From positions 124,001-188,000 of the forward strand of contig NZ_JTAM01000001.1 of assembly GCF_000812565.1 (NCBI RefSeq): DNA of 64,000 bases, read 5' to 3'. Position numbers and translations under genes: made by a program. Positions 8,133 through 17,263 of this stretch are shown piece by piece; within the stretch, counting starts at the first letter, position 1, and each line of letters begins with the position of its first letter. The notes under the pieces are model-generated. The model was not told the origin of the DNA. It made no database searches and was given only the letters and a program-made list of their open reading frames with translations. This DNA comes from Flammeovirga sp. OC4 (GTDB taxonomy: Bacteria; Bacteroidota; Bacteroidia; Cytophagales; Flammeovirgaceae).

Positions 8133-8300
8133 ATGAGTGATATAAAAACAATCATTGATGTACAATTCAATGAATTAAAATCTTTCACGGTTACTTATTC
8201 GAGCTTCAGACCTTTATTTCAATTCCACTTTCAAAAAGGCTGCGGTTGGTCGATATGGATCGGTAAAATATTAATTGATTACACACATTTTCCTTTTTAA
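8133..8300 (+). CDS. Small phage protein, unknown
   Basis: A 55-residue protein from ATG at 8133, 4 nt after the preceding stop. It has an aromatic pattern (FRPLFQFHFQKGCGWSIWIG) without a clear membrane helix. I do not recognise a family. Tight spacing on both sides supports it as a gene. A longer frame from TTG at 8109 would overlap the previous gene. Confidence 0.55.
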   Translation: MSDIKTIIDVQFNELKSFTVTYSSFRPLFQFHFQKGCGWSIWIGKILIDYTHFPF

Positions 8301-8302
8301 TC

Positions 8303-8692
8303 ATGAGAATCTTAAAGTCTATTACCATACCAGATAACCTTACCACAATTGAGGAATATAAAATTGTGAGTGAGGAATTATTAAAAGCTTACCTCAAAGA
8401 ACATAAAAGAATCACTGACGGGAAAAGTGATACTCTTATACAATCACCAGAACAATATGCATTCATTGTCGAAAAGAAACATGATAGAGCTTATGAGGTG
8501 AAAGAATGCCCTTGCTGTGGTAAGTCATTTTCGATGAAAGATCGTCGTTCACTCTGGCATAATTACGGTTGGGCTCCAAAGCAAATCCATTTCTGTTCTA
8601 TTGAATGCAGACACAATCTTATTGTGCAAGCTGGTGAAGGACGAATTTCTTTCACTAAGAAAAATATCAAATTCACCCCTTTCATAAGATAA
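8303..8692 (+). CDS. Zinc-ribbon-like phage protein
   Basis: A 129-residue protein with two CxxC-type pairs, CPCC near residue 71 and CSIEC near 98. These probably hold a zinc ion. The N-terminal half is helical. It sits 2 nt after the previous stop in the early operon. Function unknown. A nucleic-acid-binding role is the usual guess for such folds. Confidence 0.6.
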   Translation: MRILKSITIPDNLTTIEEYKIVSEELLKAYLKEHKRITDGKSDTLIQSPEQYAFIVEKKHDRAYEVKECPCCGKSFSMKDRRSLWHNYGWAPKQIHFCSIECRHNLIVQAGEGRISFTKKNIKFTPFIR

Positions 8693-8698
8693 TTAGCT

Positions 8699-9037
8699 AT
8701 GGACGTAAGAATTATTGAAACAGTAAATAATATTAAGATACTGGTCGAAGCTGTTACAATGAGTGATTTAGACCGCAAAGAGGCTACATTAATACAAAGT
8801 GCTCTAGTTGATCATATTATTACAATGACAACCGTTCAAAAATTGGAATTGGTTTCATCTTGTAAGTTTCCAGAAATCATTGAAAAACTTCAAAAAGTCA
8901 CTTTGGAAGATGAATTACAAAAAAAGAATTTCAATAATTCATTAGGCTTTTTCATTGGTTACATAAAGGATTGTAATGAAGCAATGAAAGAACTTTATGG
9001 GCAAATAGTAAAAGAAAGAAACCATCAAAATAAATAA
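8699..9037 (+). CDS. Early phage protein, unknown
   Basis: A 112-residue, mostly helical soluble protein with no signal peptide or recognisable motif. It starts 6 nt after the zinc-ribbon gene and ends 4 nt before the next one, so it belongs to the early operon. Confidence 0.6.
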   Translation: MDVRIIETVNNIKILVEAVTMSDLDRKEATLIQSALVDHIITMTTVQKLELVSSCKFPEIIEKLQKVTLEDELQKKNFNNSLGFFIGYIKDCNEAMKELYGQIVKERNHQNK

Positions 9038-9041
9038 CCTC

Positions 9042-9272
9042 ATGATAAACATTGAATTAAGCAATAATGAAGTTGCTTACCTGTTGACATTACTTAGTAA
9101 AGAGAAGAAAGAACTTCAAGGAGAATTTGAACACCTTGAAAAGTTTGAAGGTACAGAAGAGTACAACGAAATGAAAAGCGAAATTGAATCTGAAGCAAGG
9201 GACCATCAAAGTATTAGCACAAAAATACAAACGGGTATTGCAAAGAAGTCTTTTTCTAAAAATTACAAATAA
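9042..9272 (+). CDS. Small coiled-coil phage protein
   Basis: A 76-residue, charged, helical protein with heptad-like spacing between about residues 10 and 60. No family recognised. It is the last gene before a hairpin at 9278-9299, which may split the early operon. Confidence 0.6.
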   Translation: MINIELSNNEVAYLLTLLSKEKKELQGEFEHLEKFEGTEEYNEMKSEIESEARDHQSISTKIQTGIAKKSFSKNYK

Positions 9273-9277
9273 AAAAA

Positions 9278-9299
9278 GCCCTGTAACGCATTACAAGGC
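9278..9299 (-). terminator. Hairpin with leftward T tract inside the early operon
   Basis: Arms GCC-TGTAA and TTACA-GGC with a CGCA loop and one mismatch. Read leftward the stem is followed by seven T. Read rightward it has no T run. It could block antisense transcription or attenuate the rightward operon. Confidence 0.45.
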
Positions 9300-9338
9300 C
9301 TGTTCAATTATTGCGAATTCAAAAAAATTCTCTTGAAT

Positions 9339-10358
9339 ATGATAAAGGTAACAAAATTTTCAGATATAATATTTTTAATCATCGGTTTTTCTGCGTCGGC
9401 ATGGTCGGCGTATTGGTCGCAAATCTTTTTTGCTTCATTAGTACCAGTCGTTTATTCTTGGATCATTGCTGTATTTGTTTTTGGTGTTGCAGGGCACGCA
9501 TTAAGCAAACAAGCCATTCAGGAATTTATTGAAGATAAAAATTATACTTCCCCTGCCCTGCTTATGTTCTTGATCATTCTTGGCTCTGGGGTATACATTG
9601 ACTTTAATGGTATTGATATTCACACCGAAAAAGCTGAAGTGAGTATTATTGAAAATCACTATGATAGTTTAGTCAATGTCAAGCAAGTTTATATTACTTC
9701 CCTACTCGAACAGAAAAAGAAAAATTCAGATTGGAGTATTGGAAAAGTCAACTGGGCCAAGCAAGCACAATTTGAAAATGTGAAGGCTGAATTAAAAACG
9801 GCTAGATCTGAACTGGATGCTTTAAAATCTGAAGCAAAAACAGAAATAAAGAAAGCTGCTAACAAAGCAAACAAGAAAAGTGAAAGTCTTTCTGGTGGTG
9901 TTCTTATTGCTTATCTACTTCTCATTCTTTCTAACTATGGGTTGGTTGATTCACAAAGAAAATCTAAGAATGAATCATTGATTAATACAAATAATAAAAT
10001 CAATGAATTACCCACCAATCCCACGCCACCAACGGACAAAAAGAAAAAGCCAACTGTTGGATATGTTGATGATGATCATAATGATTCTAGCTTTGATTAT
10101 AATATTGATACAATTGTCGGTAATCAGCCCTTAAATGTGATTAATCAACGAAAATCAACGCAATCAGCAACTTTGAAGGTTACTGTAAATAAAGATTTCA
10201 AAGCTGAAAGATTGATCAAAGAATATCCAGAAACAACCAATCTGATTAAGCAAGGTCAATCAATTAGAAAGTCAATGCAATTGGCAGGGGAAATGTGCAA
10301 ATTTCACAATGCACAAAAAATTGCAAGTTATTTAAAGCACAAACAACAAACAGCATAA
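9339..10358 (+). CDS. Phage membrane protein with C-terminal HTH-like region
   Basis: From ATG at 9339 the protein has 339 residues. The N-terminal region has about three hydrophobic segments (about 8-25, 30-50 and 70-90). A charged coiled coil follows (about 115-180), then another membrane segment near 185-205 and a polar tail. The last 45 residues (LIKQGQSIRKSMQLAGEM) resemble the helix-turn-helix of resolvase-type proteins. A membrane-tethered DNA-binding protein would be unusual, perhaps anchoring phage DNA or sensing the membrane. Function unknown. Confidence 0.6.
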   Translation: MIKVTKFSDIIFLIIGFSASAWSAYWSQIFFASLVPVVYSWIIAVFVFGVAGHALSKQAIQEFIEDKNYTSPALLMFLIILGSGVYIDFNGIDIHTEKAEVSIIENHYDSLVNVKQVYITSLLEQKKKNSDWSIGKVNWAKQAQFENVKAELKTARSELDALKSEAKTEIKKAANKANKKSESLSGGVLIAYLLLILSNYGLVDSQRKSKNESLINTNNKINELPTNPTPPTDKKKKPTVGYVDDDHNDSSFDYNIDTIVGNQPLNVINQRKSTQSATLKVTVNKDFKAERLIKEYPETTNLIKQGQSIRKSMQLAGEMCKFHNAQKIASYLKHKQQTA

Positions 10359-10379
10359 AAACAACTAAACAAGTCTAAC

Positions 10380-11156
10380 ATGTATTCTGAAACAATTGAA
10401 ATGAAGGAAGGGTTTGATTACTCTTTGAGAAATAGAACAGATAAGGAGATTGAATTCAAAGATTCCCAGTACTGGAGTAAAATTTACTCTGGTATTGAGA
10501 AGCTTTGTAACAGGAAATTTAAAGAGTTCTATTTATCAAAATCAGAAAAAGACATTCTGATTAAATTAGTGAAGATTGTAAAACACAAATGTGTAAGAGT
10601 CTTTAACAGCTCCTTGGCTAAAGCCGTTTGCGTTTCCGTTAGGACCGTATCAAATACAATCAAAAAGCTGAATCAATTGAATCTGATTCAATCACACATC
10701 AAGTATAATAATTTCCGTGAGGTAGTGATTGATTATGAAAAGTTAGAAAAGGTTCTCCCCACATTTGCCGAGGTGGAAAAGAAAATGATTAAGGAAAAGA
10801 AGAAAGAACACAAAAGCACTTTTGAACTTAACAACACTATTTCTGGCATACTAAATACGAATAAAGAAGGTATTGAAGAATTTCAAAAACTATTTGATGA
10901 ACTTTCAAGGGTTAGAAAATCTATTGTCCTGAAGCAAGACGAAAAGGTAGAACATGAAAGAACTGTTGAAGAAAAAGAAGCTCACATGGCTAATATCATT
11001 GAACAGTCTTCAAAAGTCATACTTTCAACATTCAATAGACATAAAGGGGAATTCTCCGATTATCATTTGATGACAAATATCTTTAAGACTGTAATCAAAC
11101 AAGGTCATTACAACTTGAAAGACTATTACCCAACTATTTACAAGTCAAAAAAGTAA
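10380..11156 (+). CDS. Winged-helix replication-like phage protein
   Basis: A 258-residue soluble protein. Residues 50-125 form a winged helix with a recognition segment (SLAKAVCVSVRTVSNTIKKL), as in phage replication initiators of the DnaD or RepA type. The C-terminal helices (about 150-250) resemble a DnaD-like partner region. No helicase or polymerase is encoded nearby, so the phage probably recruits the host replisome. The replication role is inferred. Confidence 0.55.
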   Translation: MYSETIEMKEGFDYSLRNRTDKEIEFKDSQYWSKIYSGIEKLCNRKFKEFYLSKSEKDILIKLVKIVKHKCVRVFNSSLAKAVCVSVRTVSNTIKKLNQLNLIQSHIKYNNFREVVIDYEKLEKVLPTFAEVEKKMIKEKKKEHKSTFELNNTISGILNTNKEGIEEFQKLFDELSRVRKSIVLKQDEKVEHERTVEEKEAHMANIIEQSSKVILSTFNRHKGEFSDYHLMTNIFKTVIKQGHYNLKDYYPTIYKSKK

Positions 11157-11230
11157 GACATCTTTTGTCTTAATGTGTATCATAATTAATACCCAGTAGG
11201 GTAAAAACTTCAACTATTAAATTTTTAAAA

Positions 11231-11656
11231 ATGATCGAAATTATAACAAGGTTCGAGGAGTACGATACTGCCCAAACAATCGTGAAAAAAGATGAATTGG
11301 TAAAGGAAATTGAAAACCAAGAAATGTATGAGGATCGAAAAAAGAAGTATGACAAACACCTCAATTCCAAAATCAAGCATTTCAAAGACAAAGTACATGA
11401 GGTTAGCCACAATTTGAGGGCTGGCGGTGAAGAGGTAAAGCATGAATGTGTAATGCTTATTGATCCTTATCTACAAAGGATTATATACGTGAATGCTAAT
11501 GGTTTAGAGATCAAAACCAGACCTTTGAAGGATGAGGAAAAACAGTTATCTTTGACTAACGACTACGACGTAAATAATTACGTAGATAAAGAAGGATGCT
11601 ACGACACTGCAAAGCTTTTAAGGTTATTCCCAATAAAAAAAGATAAAAATGAGTAA
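11231..11656 (+). CDS. Early phage protein, unknown
   Basis: A 141-residue protein with a charged coiled-coil N-terminal half (about 10-70) and a mixed C-terminal half (VMLIDPYLQRIIYVNANG). It overlaps the next start by 8 nt, so the pair is probably translationally coupled. No family recognised. Confidence 0.6.
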   Translation: MIEIITRFEEYDTAQTIVKKDELVKEIENQEMYEDRKKKYDKHLNSKIKHFKDKVHEVSHNLRAGGEEVKHECVMLIDPYLQRIIYVNANGLEIKTRPLKDEEKQLSLTNDYDVNNYVDKEGCYDTAKLLRLFPIKKDKNE

Positions 11657-11834
11657 ATCAAAATTCACGGTTGGAATTGCAGACAAAAAAACTCTTGTCT
11701 GCAATTACACTGGCTTCTGGTCATGGTATAAAGCAATGGAATACTACAACAAAAATAAGTGGTCCAATCAATGTTCTATCAGTTGGACAAATGGTAAAGA
11801 AATAGAAACTAATATTTATGGCAAAGCGATCTGA
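11649..11834 (+). CDS. Small phage protein, unknown
   Basis: A 61-residue protein rich in Trp, Lys and Asn. It overlaps both the preceding gene (8 nt) and the nuclease gene (17 nt). The overlaps on both sides support it as a real, coupled gene. Function not recognised. Confidence 0.5.
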   Translation: MSKSKFTVGIADKKTLVCNYTGFWSWYKAMEYYNKNKWSNQCSISWTNGKEIETNIYGKAI

Positions 11835-12174
11835 TATAGAACACAAGATACAATGTGCTTGCGTGCGTTGGTTCCGTCTTTCTTACCCTGCCTTAAAAAA
11901 CTCTCTTTTTGCTGTACCTAACGGTGGTGCTAGGGATGCTGTAACAGGGCGTAAACTGAAAGATGAAGGAGTATTGGCGGGGGTTCCAGACCTTATGTTG
12001 ATTTATAAGGGCAAACCTTATCCTTTTGAATTGAAAACACCTGTTGGTACTCTTTCAGCAACCCAAAAAGCTGTTCATGATGACTGGAATAAACAAGGTG
12101 TAGATACTGTAATCATAAGGTCAATCGATGACTTTATAAAAGAAGTAAAGCAAATCATAAAAACTAACAATTAG
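11818..12174 (+). CDS. VRR-NUC domain nuclease
   Basis: A 118-residue stand-alone VRR-NUC protein of the PD-(D/E)xK superfamily. The core reads AVPNGGARD (about 36-44), GVPDLM (58-63, catalytic Asp) and FELK (about 72-75, catalytic Glu and Lys), followed by LSATQKAVHDDW. Phage members of this family are proposed to cut branched DNA such as Holliday junctions, which would help resolve replication or packaging intermediates. It is the last gene of the rightward early operon, before a bidirectional terminator. Confidence 0.88.
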   Translation: MAKRSDIEHKIQCACVRWFRLSYPALKNSLFAVPNGGARDAVTGRKLKDEGVLAGVPDLMLIYKGKPYPFELKTPVGTLSATQKAVHDDWNKQGVDTVIIRSIDDFIKEVKQIIKTNN

Positions 12175-12223
12175 ATAATATGATCAAAAAATATTTTCCT
12201 TAAAAATAGTTTGCTTTAAATAC

Positions 12224-12259
12224 AAAAAGGCACGGTGAATTTCACCCTGCCTTTTTTTT
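12224..12259. terminator. Bidirectional terminator between early and late operons
   Basis: AAAAAGGCA, GGTGAA, TTCACC and TGCCTTTTT form a long hairpin with A and T runs on the two sides. It sits exactly between the converging early (rightward) and late (leftward) transcripts. Confidence 0.88.
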
Positions 12260-12281
12260 ATTACAAACTTCTCAACTAAAA

Positions 12282-12608
12282 TTATAATTCGTCTATTTGT
12301 TTTTCAATATCACTTTCAATAATGCTTAAATCGTTTTTAACACATTGAGCAATCAATTCTTTCGTAACAGGCGTTTTGAAACTAATGATATTAGCACCTT
12401 CAATTTTTAAAGTCACTGCAAAAAATAGCTTGCCTTGTTGGTCTTCTTCAAGTTTATAGGATTTTACTTGAATACCTTTTTCAAGGTCCGCTTTTAATGT
12501 TGTGATTGTATTTTTGTTTGATTGAAATTCTTTTGCACAATCAATTCTTTTTGCTTCTGAATTTACTTGATCTTCAGTTGCTATTATTTGATTTAATTTA
12601 TTTTCCAT
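12282..12608 (-). CDS. Last late-operon protein, unknown
   Basis: A 108-residue helical soluble protein with no signal or membrane segment. It follows the large tail protein by 8 nt and is the last gene before the terminator. It could be a tail fibre chaperone by position. The sequence gives no direct support for that. Confidence 0.55.
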   Translation of the reverse strand: MENKLNQIIATEDQVNSEAKRIDCAKEFQSNKNTITTLKADLEKGIQVKSYKLEEDQQGKLFFAVTLKIEGANIISFKTPVTKELIAQCVKNDLSIIESDIEKQIDEL

Positions 12609-12616
12609 AATTCACT

Positions 12617-15109
12617 TTATGTTAAATCAGGGTTATTTAAACCTAATGATGTCATTGTCCATCCATTCGCTTCTAATTGAGAAATTTTTGAAGCAAATTC
12701 ATCATGTACATTACCTTGACTAAGATCTAGCAAATTATCATTACCCGATCTAACACCAAGGGCAATAAGCTCATCTAAGAATTGATGTTTACGTGTCCAA
12801 CCACCATCCCAGTTACTTGCCTGCCAATTCCAACGATTTCTAAAAATTTTTAAATGCTGGAAATCTGAAAATGAAAACTCTTTCGCGTCAAATTCATTGT
12901 AGCTTCCATCCCAAAAAAGCTGTTTTATATTACTTTGAGAAGCATTTTTCCCTCTACTTAGTCCATTAATGTAGAAGTTTAAAAGATTCGGCTTATCGCC
13001 AAAATCAAATTCCTCATTTTCAGACGTTAATCGGTAATTATCTGCAAACCTTAGCCATATTGCAGATGCTTGCGTTTGTAAATTAGCGTTTATTACTTTA
13101 TGTCCTCTATTTTGCCACCAACCCCTTGTGTCAACTCTTTTCATTTGACCGGCTGTTGGTAATACTACATTGAATGGACCGCCACCGACAGAGGGTGTTA
13201 CGAGCTCTTGAAGTTGATTACATCTTGAAAAATCACCGTCTTTTGTTGTAGTTACTTCTAATAGTGAAGCGGGATATGTATAACCCGAATTACCACCACT
13301 AGAACTTACAACGCCACAATTAAGAAGGTTAATATTTTTCTGAGCATTAAAAAAATTCAGAATGAGTGGATTTTTATACTTGTTGATAACATTCTCAACA
13401 TTACTTGTGTCTCCATCTTCATCTTGTGAATAATCACCTGTAACGCCCAATTGTTGAAGATTTGGATAAGTAATATTCTTGAAAGAACACTTCTCATAAG
13501 AGTAATCTATTGTTGCTCTCCAAGGGTTGCTTATTCGATATACTGACGAATTGATAGATGCTATTGCATACCAAATGTTTTGATTGTCATCAGATACGGG
13601 ATAACGATTATTATTTTGAGCTTCATTACCATTTTCATCATACACTCTAGGAGGATAATGTGAGCCTATACCTGTAAATTGAGTGTAATATTTACATAAA
13701 AAATCAGCATGAATTATGTTCATCCCTTTTTCTTCAATCAATCTCCATTTTAAAAGTGAAATATCTAAACCAACTTGATTTGTATGATCAAAAGCATCTA
13801 TACTCATTGTAATCACACCTTGATAGTTCAAAAACTCATTATATAATTCATTGAAATCAAAATGAGGATTATTCTTTAGTACGATTTTTACTGTTGATGA
13901 TAGAATCAAGTCTTCTGACAAGATCCTAGTTAATAAACTTGAACTTAGTTCTATAACTGATAACCCCAATAAATCATTAGTTACATTAGCATACCAACAC
14001 TCCAATACATCACCCGTTTTAACATCAAATGAATTAGGGTTTATATCTCCATAAGTAATATTAGAAATAGGCTCACCGTTTAAAGTATACAGCAAAGAAC
14101 CCTCCGCCGTCAAAACTCCTGAAGGTTGGATTATTCTTGAACCCTCAATAGTTGCAGTTAATAACTTATTAGATACAACGCTCACCGTCCAACCTTTAGC
14201 ATTAAGCGAAGTAATTGCACTATGTTCAAGGGTTCCAGATTCAAGCATTAAAGGATCGTCAATTGTTCCAACATCAAGAACACTTGAACGACTTGTTGTC
14301 ATTATTGAATTAAATGCTAGAATGAATGTTGAAAACTTTGTTGCATCAACAAAAGAATTCATTACTGATAAAGTACCAGTATCAAACTGCTCGTCAATTG
14401 TTATAATTTCATCAAAGGCATTCCCTTCTAAATCTGCATTGGTAAGTTTTACCCATGCTGAAAAATCATAAATACCAATTAAACCGCAATTCACTGCGGT
14501 TAATTCCGTATAATCAGCAAGGGTTTTACCATTCGTGTCATACATGTTTATGATCAATGGTTTTTCTCTGCTTGCTGCTGCTTCATAAGGCATTGAAAGC
14601 GGGTTGCCGTCTTGGTCCAAGAAATACACATCAGTACCGACTCCAGTTGCATTAATATTTATGATTCCTGTTTTTGCTGAAGTAAATGTATAAAGGGGCT
14701 CTGGTACAACTTTCCCCTGCTTGAAATTGGCTATACCTTTTAGACCTACATTGTATTTTATAGTTTTGCTTTCATCTCCTTCATCTACTACCGTACAACG
14801 TGCATCTACCTGTATAAATCTATCGCCTATACTGGTTCCGTTTGTGATTCGTATTGTTTTTACAGTTTTGTTCTTAGCCCACTCCACAAAATCAAAAAGA
14901 GTATCTTCATTGTATCTGCCAAGGCCGTTTAAATTAATATCAACATTCAAAGCATCAATTTGATGATGTTCGTTAATATCATTGTGTCTGTTGGCTTTTA
15001 AAGGAACTTCATTGGAGGGCTGTTCTGTTTTCCATTTTACAGAAGTACACGAACCAATACTTACACCATTAATGTAAATTTTGTTTTTTTTCCAAACTAT
15101 CGCTTTCAT
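12617..15109 (-). CDS. Large tail/adhesion protein with LRR-like C-terminal part
   Basis: An 830-residue protein, the largest of the late operon. The first 130 or so residues have alternating beta strands with DLFDFVEWAKN-like helices, resembling a tail-tube or baseplate fold that would dock to the tail. The middle (about 150-440) is beta-rich. The C-terminal 300 residues contain irregular leucine-rich segments such as NLLNFYINGLS and HLKIFRNRW, typical of surface-binding solenoids. It is the best candidate for the host receptor-binding protein. The function is inferred from position and architecture. Confidence 0.6.
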   Translation of the reverse strand: MKAIVWKKNKIYINGVSIGSCTSVKWKTEQPSNEVPLKANRHNDINEHHQIDALNVDINLNGLGRYNEDTLFDFVEWAKNKTVKTIRITNGTSIGDRFIQVDARCTVVDEGDESKTIKYNVGLKGIANFKQGKVVPEPLYTFTSAKTGIININATGVGTDVYFLDQDGNPLSMPYEAAASREKPLIINMYDTNGKTLADYTELTAVNCGLIGIYDFSAWVKLTNADLEGNAFDEIITIDEQFDTGTLSVMNSFVDATKFSTFILAFNSIMTTSRSSVLDVGTIDDPLMLESGTLEHSAITSLNAKGWTVSVVSNKLLTATIEGSRIIQPSGVLTAEGSLLYTLNGEPISNITYGDINPNSFDVKTGDVLECWYANVTNDLLGLSVIELSSSLLTRILSEDLILSSTVKIVLKNNPHFDFNELYNEFLNYQGVITMSIDAFDHTNQVGLDISLLKWRLIEEKGMNIIHADFLCKYYTQFTGIGSHYPPRVYDENGNEAQNNNRYPVSDDNQNIWYAIASINSSVYRISNPWRATIDYSYEKCSFKNITYPNLQQLGVTGDYSQDEDGDTSNVENVINKYKNPLILNFFNAQKNINLLNCGVVSSSGGNSGYTYPASLLEVTTTKDGDFSRCNQLQELVTPSVGGGPFNVVLPTAGQMKRVDTRGWWQNRGHKVINANLQTQASAIWLRFADNYRLTSENEEFDFGDKPNLLNFYINGLSRGKNASQSNIKQLFWDGSYNEFDAKEFSFSDFQHLKIFRNRWNWQASNWDGGWTRKHQFLDELIALGVRSGNDNLLDLSQGNVHDEFASKISQLEANGWTMTSLGLNNPDLT

Positions 15110-15110
15110 A

Positions 15111-15497
15111 TTAATTCCAGTCTAAATCCCCAGTTACTCTTAGTGTTGCTGAAAATGTTGAATAACCTTTTACTTCAGATGTCAATTGATAATTAGTACA
15201 ATAACATTCACCTACAATTGTACTGTACCCCTCTGATTGCTCAAATGCTGAAGCAAAATTCATAAGAGTTCTGTTTTTTAATGCGTTGAAAAGTTTCTTA
15301 TCAGGATTTTTTGCGGTTAAACCAGTACATGTGATGAAATGCGAAACTGTATCAATGATAAACTGTGCACTTCCGTAAAAAGTGGAAAGCACTTCAATTT
15401 CCTTTGCTTGTGAATTCAACGTCATTGAATCTTGGTTTGCTAACTCTTCACCATCCAATGACAAGATTATAAATTTTCCTTCGTGTAATTCTGTCAT
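15111..15497 (-). CDS. Small tail protein, tail-tube-like
   Basis: A 128-residue beta-rich protein located between the tail tip gene (2-nt gap) and the large adhesion gene (1-nt gap). Its strand-helix-strand pattern (KKLFNALKNRTLMNF near the middle) resembles tail-tube-fold proteins. It may be a structural linker or distal tail component. No specific family recognised. Confidence 0.55.
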   Translation of the reverse strand: MTELHEGKFIILSLDGEELANQDSMTLNSQAKEIEVLSTFYGSAQFIIDTVSHFITCTGLTAKNPDKKLFNALKNRTLMNFASAFEQSEGYSTIVGECYCTNYQLTSEVKGYSTFSATLRVTGDLDWN

Positions 15498-15499
15498 TT

Positions 15500-17263
15500 T
15501 TAAGATTCAATTATATCTAAAAATTCCCCTGAGCAATACCCCGATTCATGATTAACACTTAATCGTGTTGGGAATAATCGAAGAGAACTTTTTGTAAATT
15601 CATTATTAATATCGAGGTCATGAAAACCTTTAAATTTTATTGTGTGCTTGTTTGAATTGGTGAACTCATTATACTTTGTGAGAATGTCGCTTTCATAATC
15701 TTTTTCATCCTCTGTGTACAAAAATCCTTTGTAATGAACCCCGTGTTTTCCTGCAACAAAATGAGCATATTTTTCAATCTCCTTTCTTTTTGTGTCATTG
15801 ATTGCAGGAAATGAAACACCCCTTTTTATTTTTGATTGTATTCCGTTTTCAACTATTTCAAGCTTACAACCTGTTATAGCTTTTTCAAAATCAGTTAGAT
15901 TCAAAAAGTAACTTCCTGAAGTGAGAATAACATAATAATAACCGTTTTCTTCAGCTCCGTAATCTATCGGTTTATGAAATGCTATTTCTTGTGAAAAGTC
16001 CATGCTTTTAAATTCACCCGCAATAAAATCTTCACCTCTGTTTAAAGCGGTGTACATTTCACCTGTATATCGCTGATTTTCATCTACTGTCAAGAATCCT
16101 TCATTGAAGTAATCTCCACCAGTTGCAGAAGAAAAGAATAAATAGGTCCAACTTCCATCACTATTTAATCTATAGTGTTTTGAAACTTCAGAAATGTAGT
16201 AAATACCAAACTTTACACCGTATTCAGCATCGTAGTTAGTAAGTAACATTTCCTGTACATAATTAACGCTCAATTTAAAAAGCCCTGAATACTTACCCCC
16301 TTCTTTAGTAGTCCATGAAACCCCAGTGTCAAATATCCATGAAGCACTTAAATTATTATCAACAATCATTTTTGTTTTAACGGCTCCACTTTCTTCATAA
16401 ACTCTAATATTCCAACTTGGGAAAAAACCACTGCTAAAAGCACAATTCACATCACCGTTAAAAAGTAGATTTTCATTATAATTATCTTGGGTTGTCACAT
16501 TATATCCATTGTTCAGAAAGCTTTCAGAATTATAGTTTGTTATTAACCCGTCAAGATCATATGATGATAACTTTGTATAATCATTGCAGAAATCTACAAT
16601 ATGAATCACATCACCCCTTAAAAAACATGTTGCCCGCAAACCCTTCATAATATCTTTCAAAGCTTCAGTGATTGACATATTCTGATCGCAATACTGTTTT
16701 ATATCAATACCAATACTCGTGTCATCAACATACTTATCAGTTCTTATTTTTACATTGATGTGCTTTTGCATATCATTTACAGAATCAACGATACCCACAT
16801 CTTTCAACATGTAAAACAAAAAATAATAGATTAAATAGTATCTGCCCTTACAAATAAAAGTGCCCTGATAAGGTACAAGCTTATCATACCTTATGATTTT
16901 TGTATTATTCAGTAGTTCAAATAAATCAGCAAAAATAAACCTCACTTTATCGATATACCCTCTTTCAATATTAATGTCTTTTGGATCCAAAAAACCACGA
17001 AAGATAACAACACCGTCTTTTTTGTGAGTTACTTTCAAATCTTTCTGTTCAGCTAAATAAGGAAGTATTATTGAAATGTTTCTACCATGAATAGTGACCT
17101 CAAATGAGGACCGTATTAAATCAGAATAAGGGTAATAAACATCATCTGAAGAATAGGTTGTTCTAGCTCCTCCCTTTGCTAATACCATATCTTGACCAGA
17201 TAACACAAAACCTGTTATTTCTATCTGGTATTGGCTTGAACCTCTTTCGTAATTAATTACCAT
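15500..17263 (-). CDS. Distal tail / tail tip protein
   Basis: A 587-residue protein directly after the tape measure gene, overlapping it by 7 nt. The first 110 residues are beta-rich (SSFEVTIHGRNISIILPYL), as in distal tail hub proteins. The rest carries GDVIHIVDF and further beta domains. In siphoviruses this slot codes for the baseplate hub or tail-associated protein. Assigned mainly by synteny. Confidence 0.6.
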   Translation of the reverse strand: MVINYERGSSQYQIEITGFVLSGQDMVLAKGGARTTYSSDDVYYPYSDLIRSSFEVTIHGRNISIILPYLAEQKDLKVTHKKDGVVIFRGFLDPKDINIERGYIDKVRFIFADLFELLNNTKIIRYDKLVPYQGTFICKGRYYLIYYFLFYMLKDVGIVDSVNDMQKHINVKIRTDKYVDDTSIGIDIKQYCDQNMSITEALKDIMKGLRATCFLRGDVIHIVDFCNDYTKLSSYDLDGLITNYNSESFLNNGYNVTTQDNYNENLLFNGDVNCAFSSGFFPSWNIRVYEESGAVKTKMIVDNNLSASWIFDTGVSWTTKEGGKYSGLFKLSVNYVQEMLLTNYDAEYGVKFGIYYISEVSKHYRLNSDGSWTYLFFSSATGGDYFNEGFLTVDENQRYTGEMYTALNRGEDFIAGEFKSMDFSQEIAFHKPIDYGAEENGYYYVILTSGSYFLNLTDFEKAITGCKLEIVENGIQSKIKRGVSFPAINDTKRKEIEKYAHFVAGKHGVHYKGFLYTEDEKDYESDILTKYNEFTNSNKHTIKFKGFHDLDINNEFTKSSLRLFPTRLSVNHESGYCSGEFLDIIES

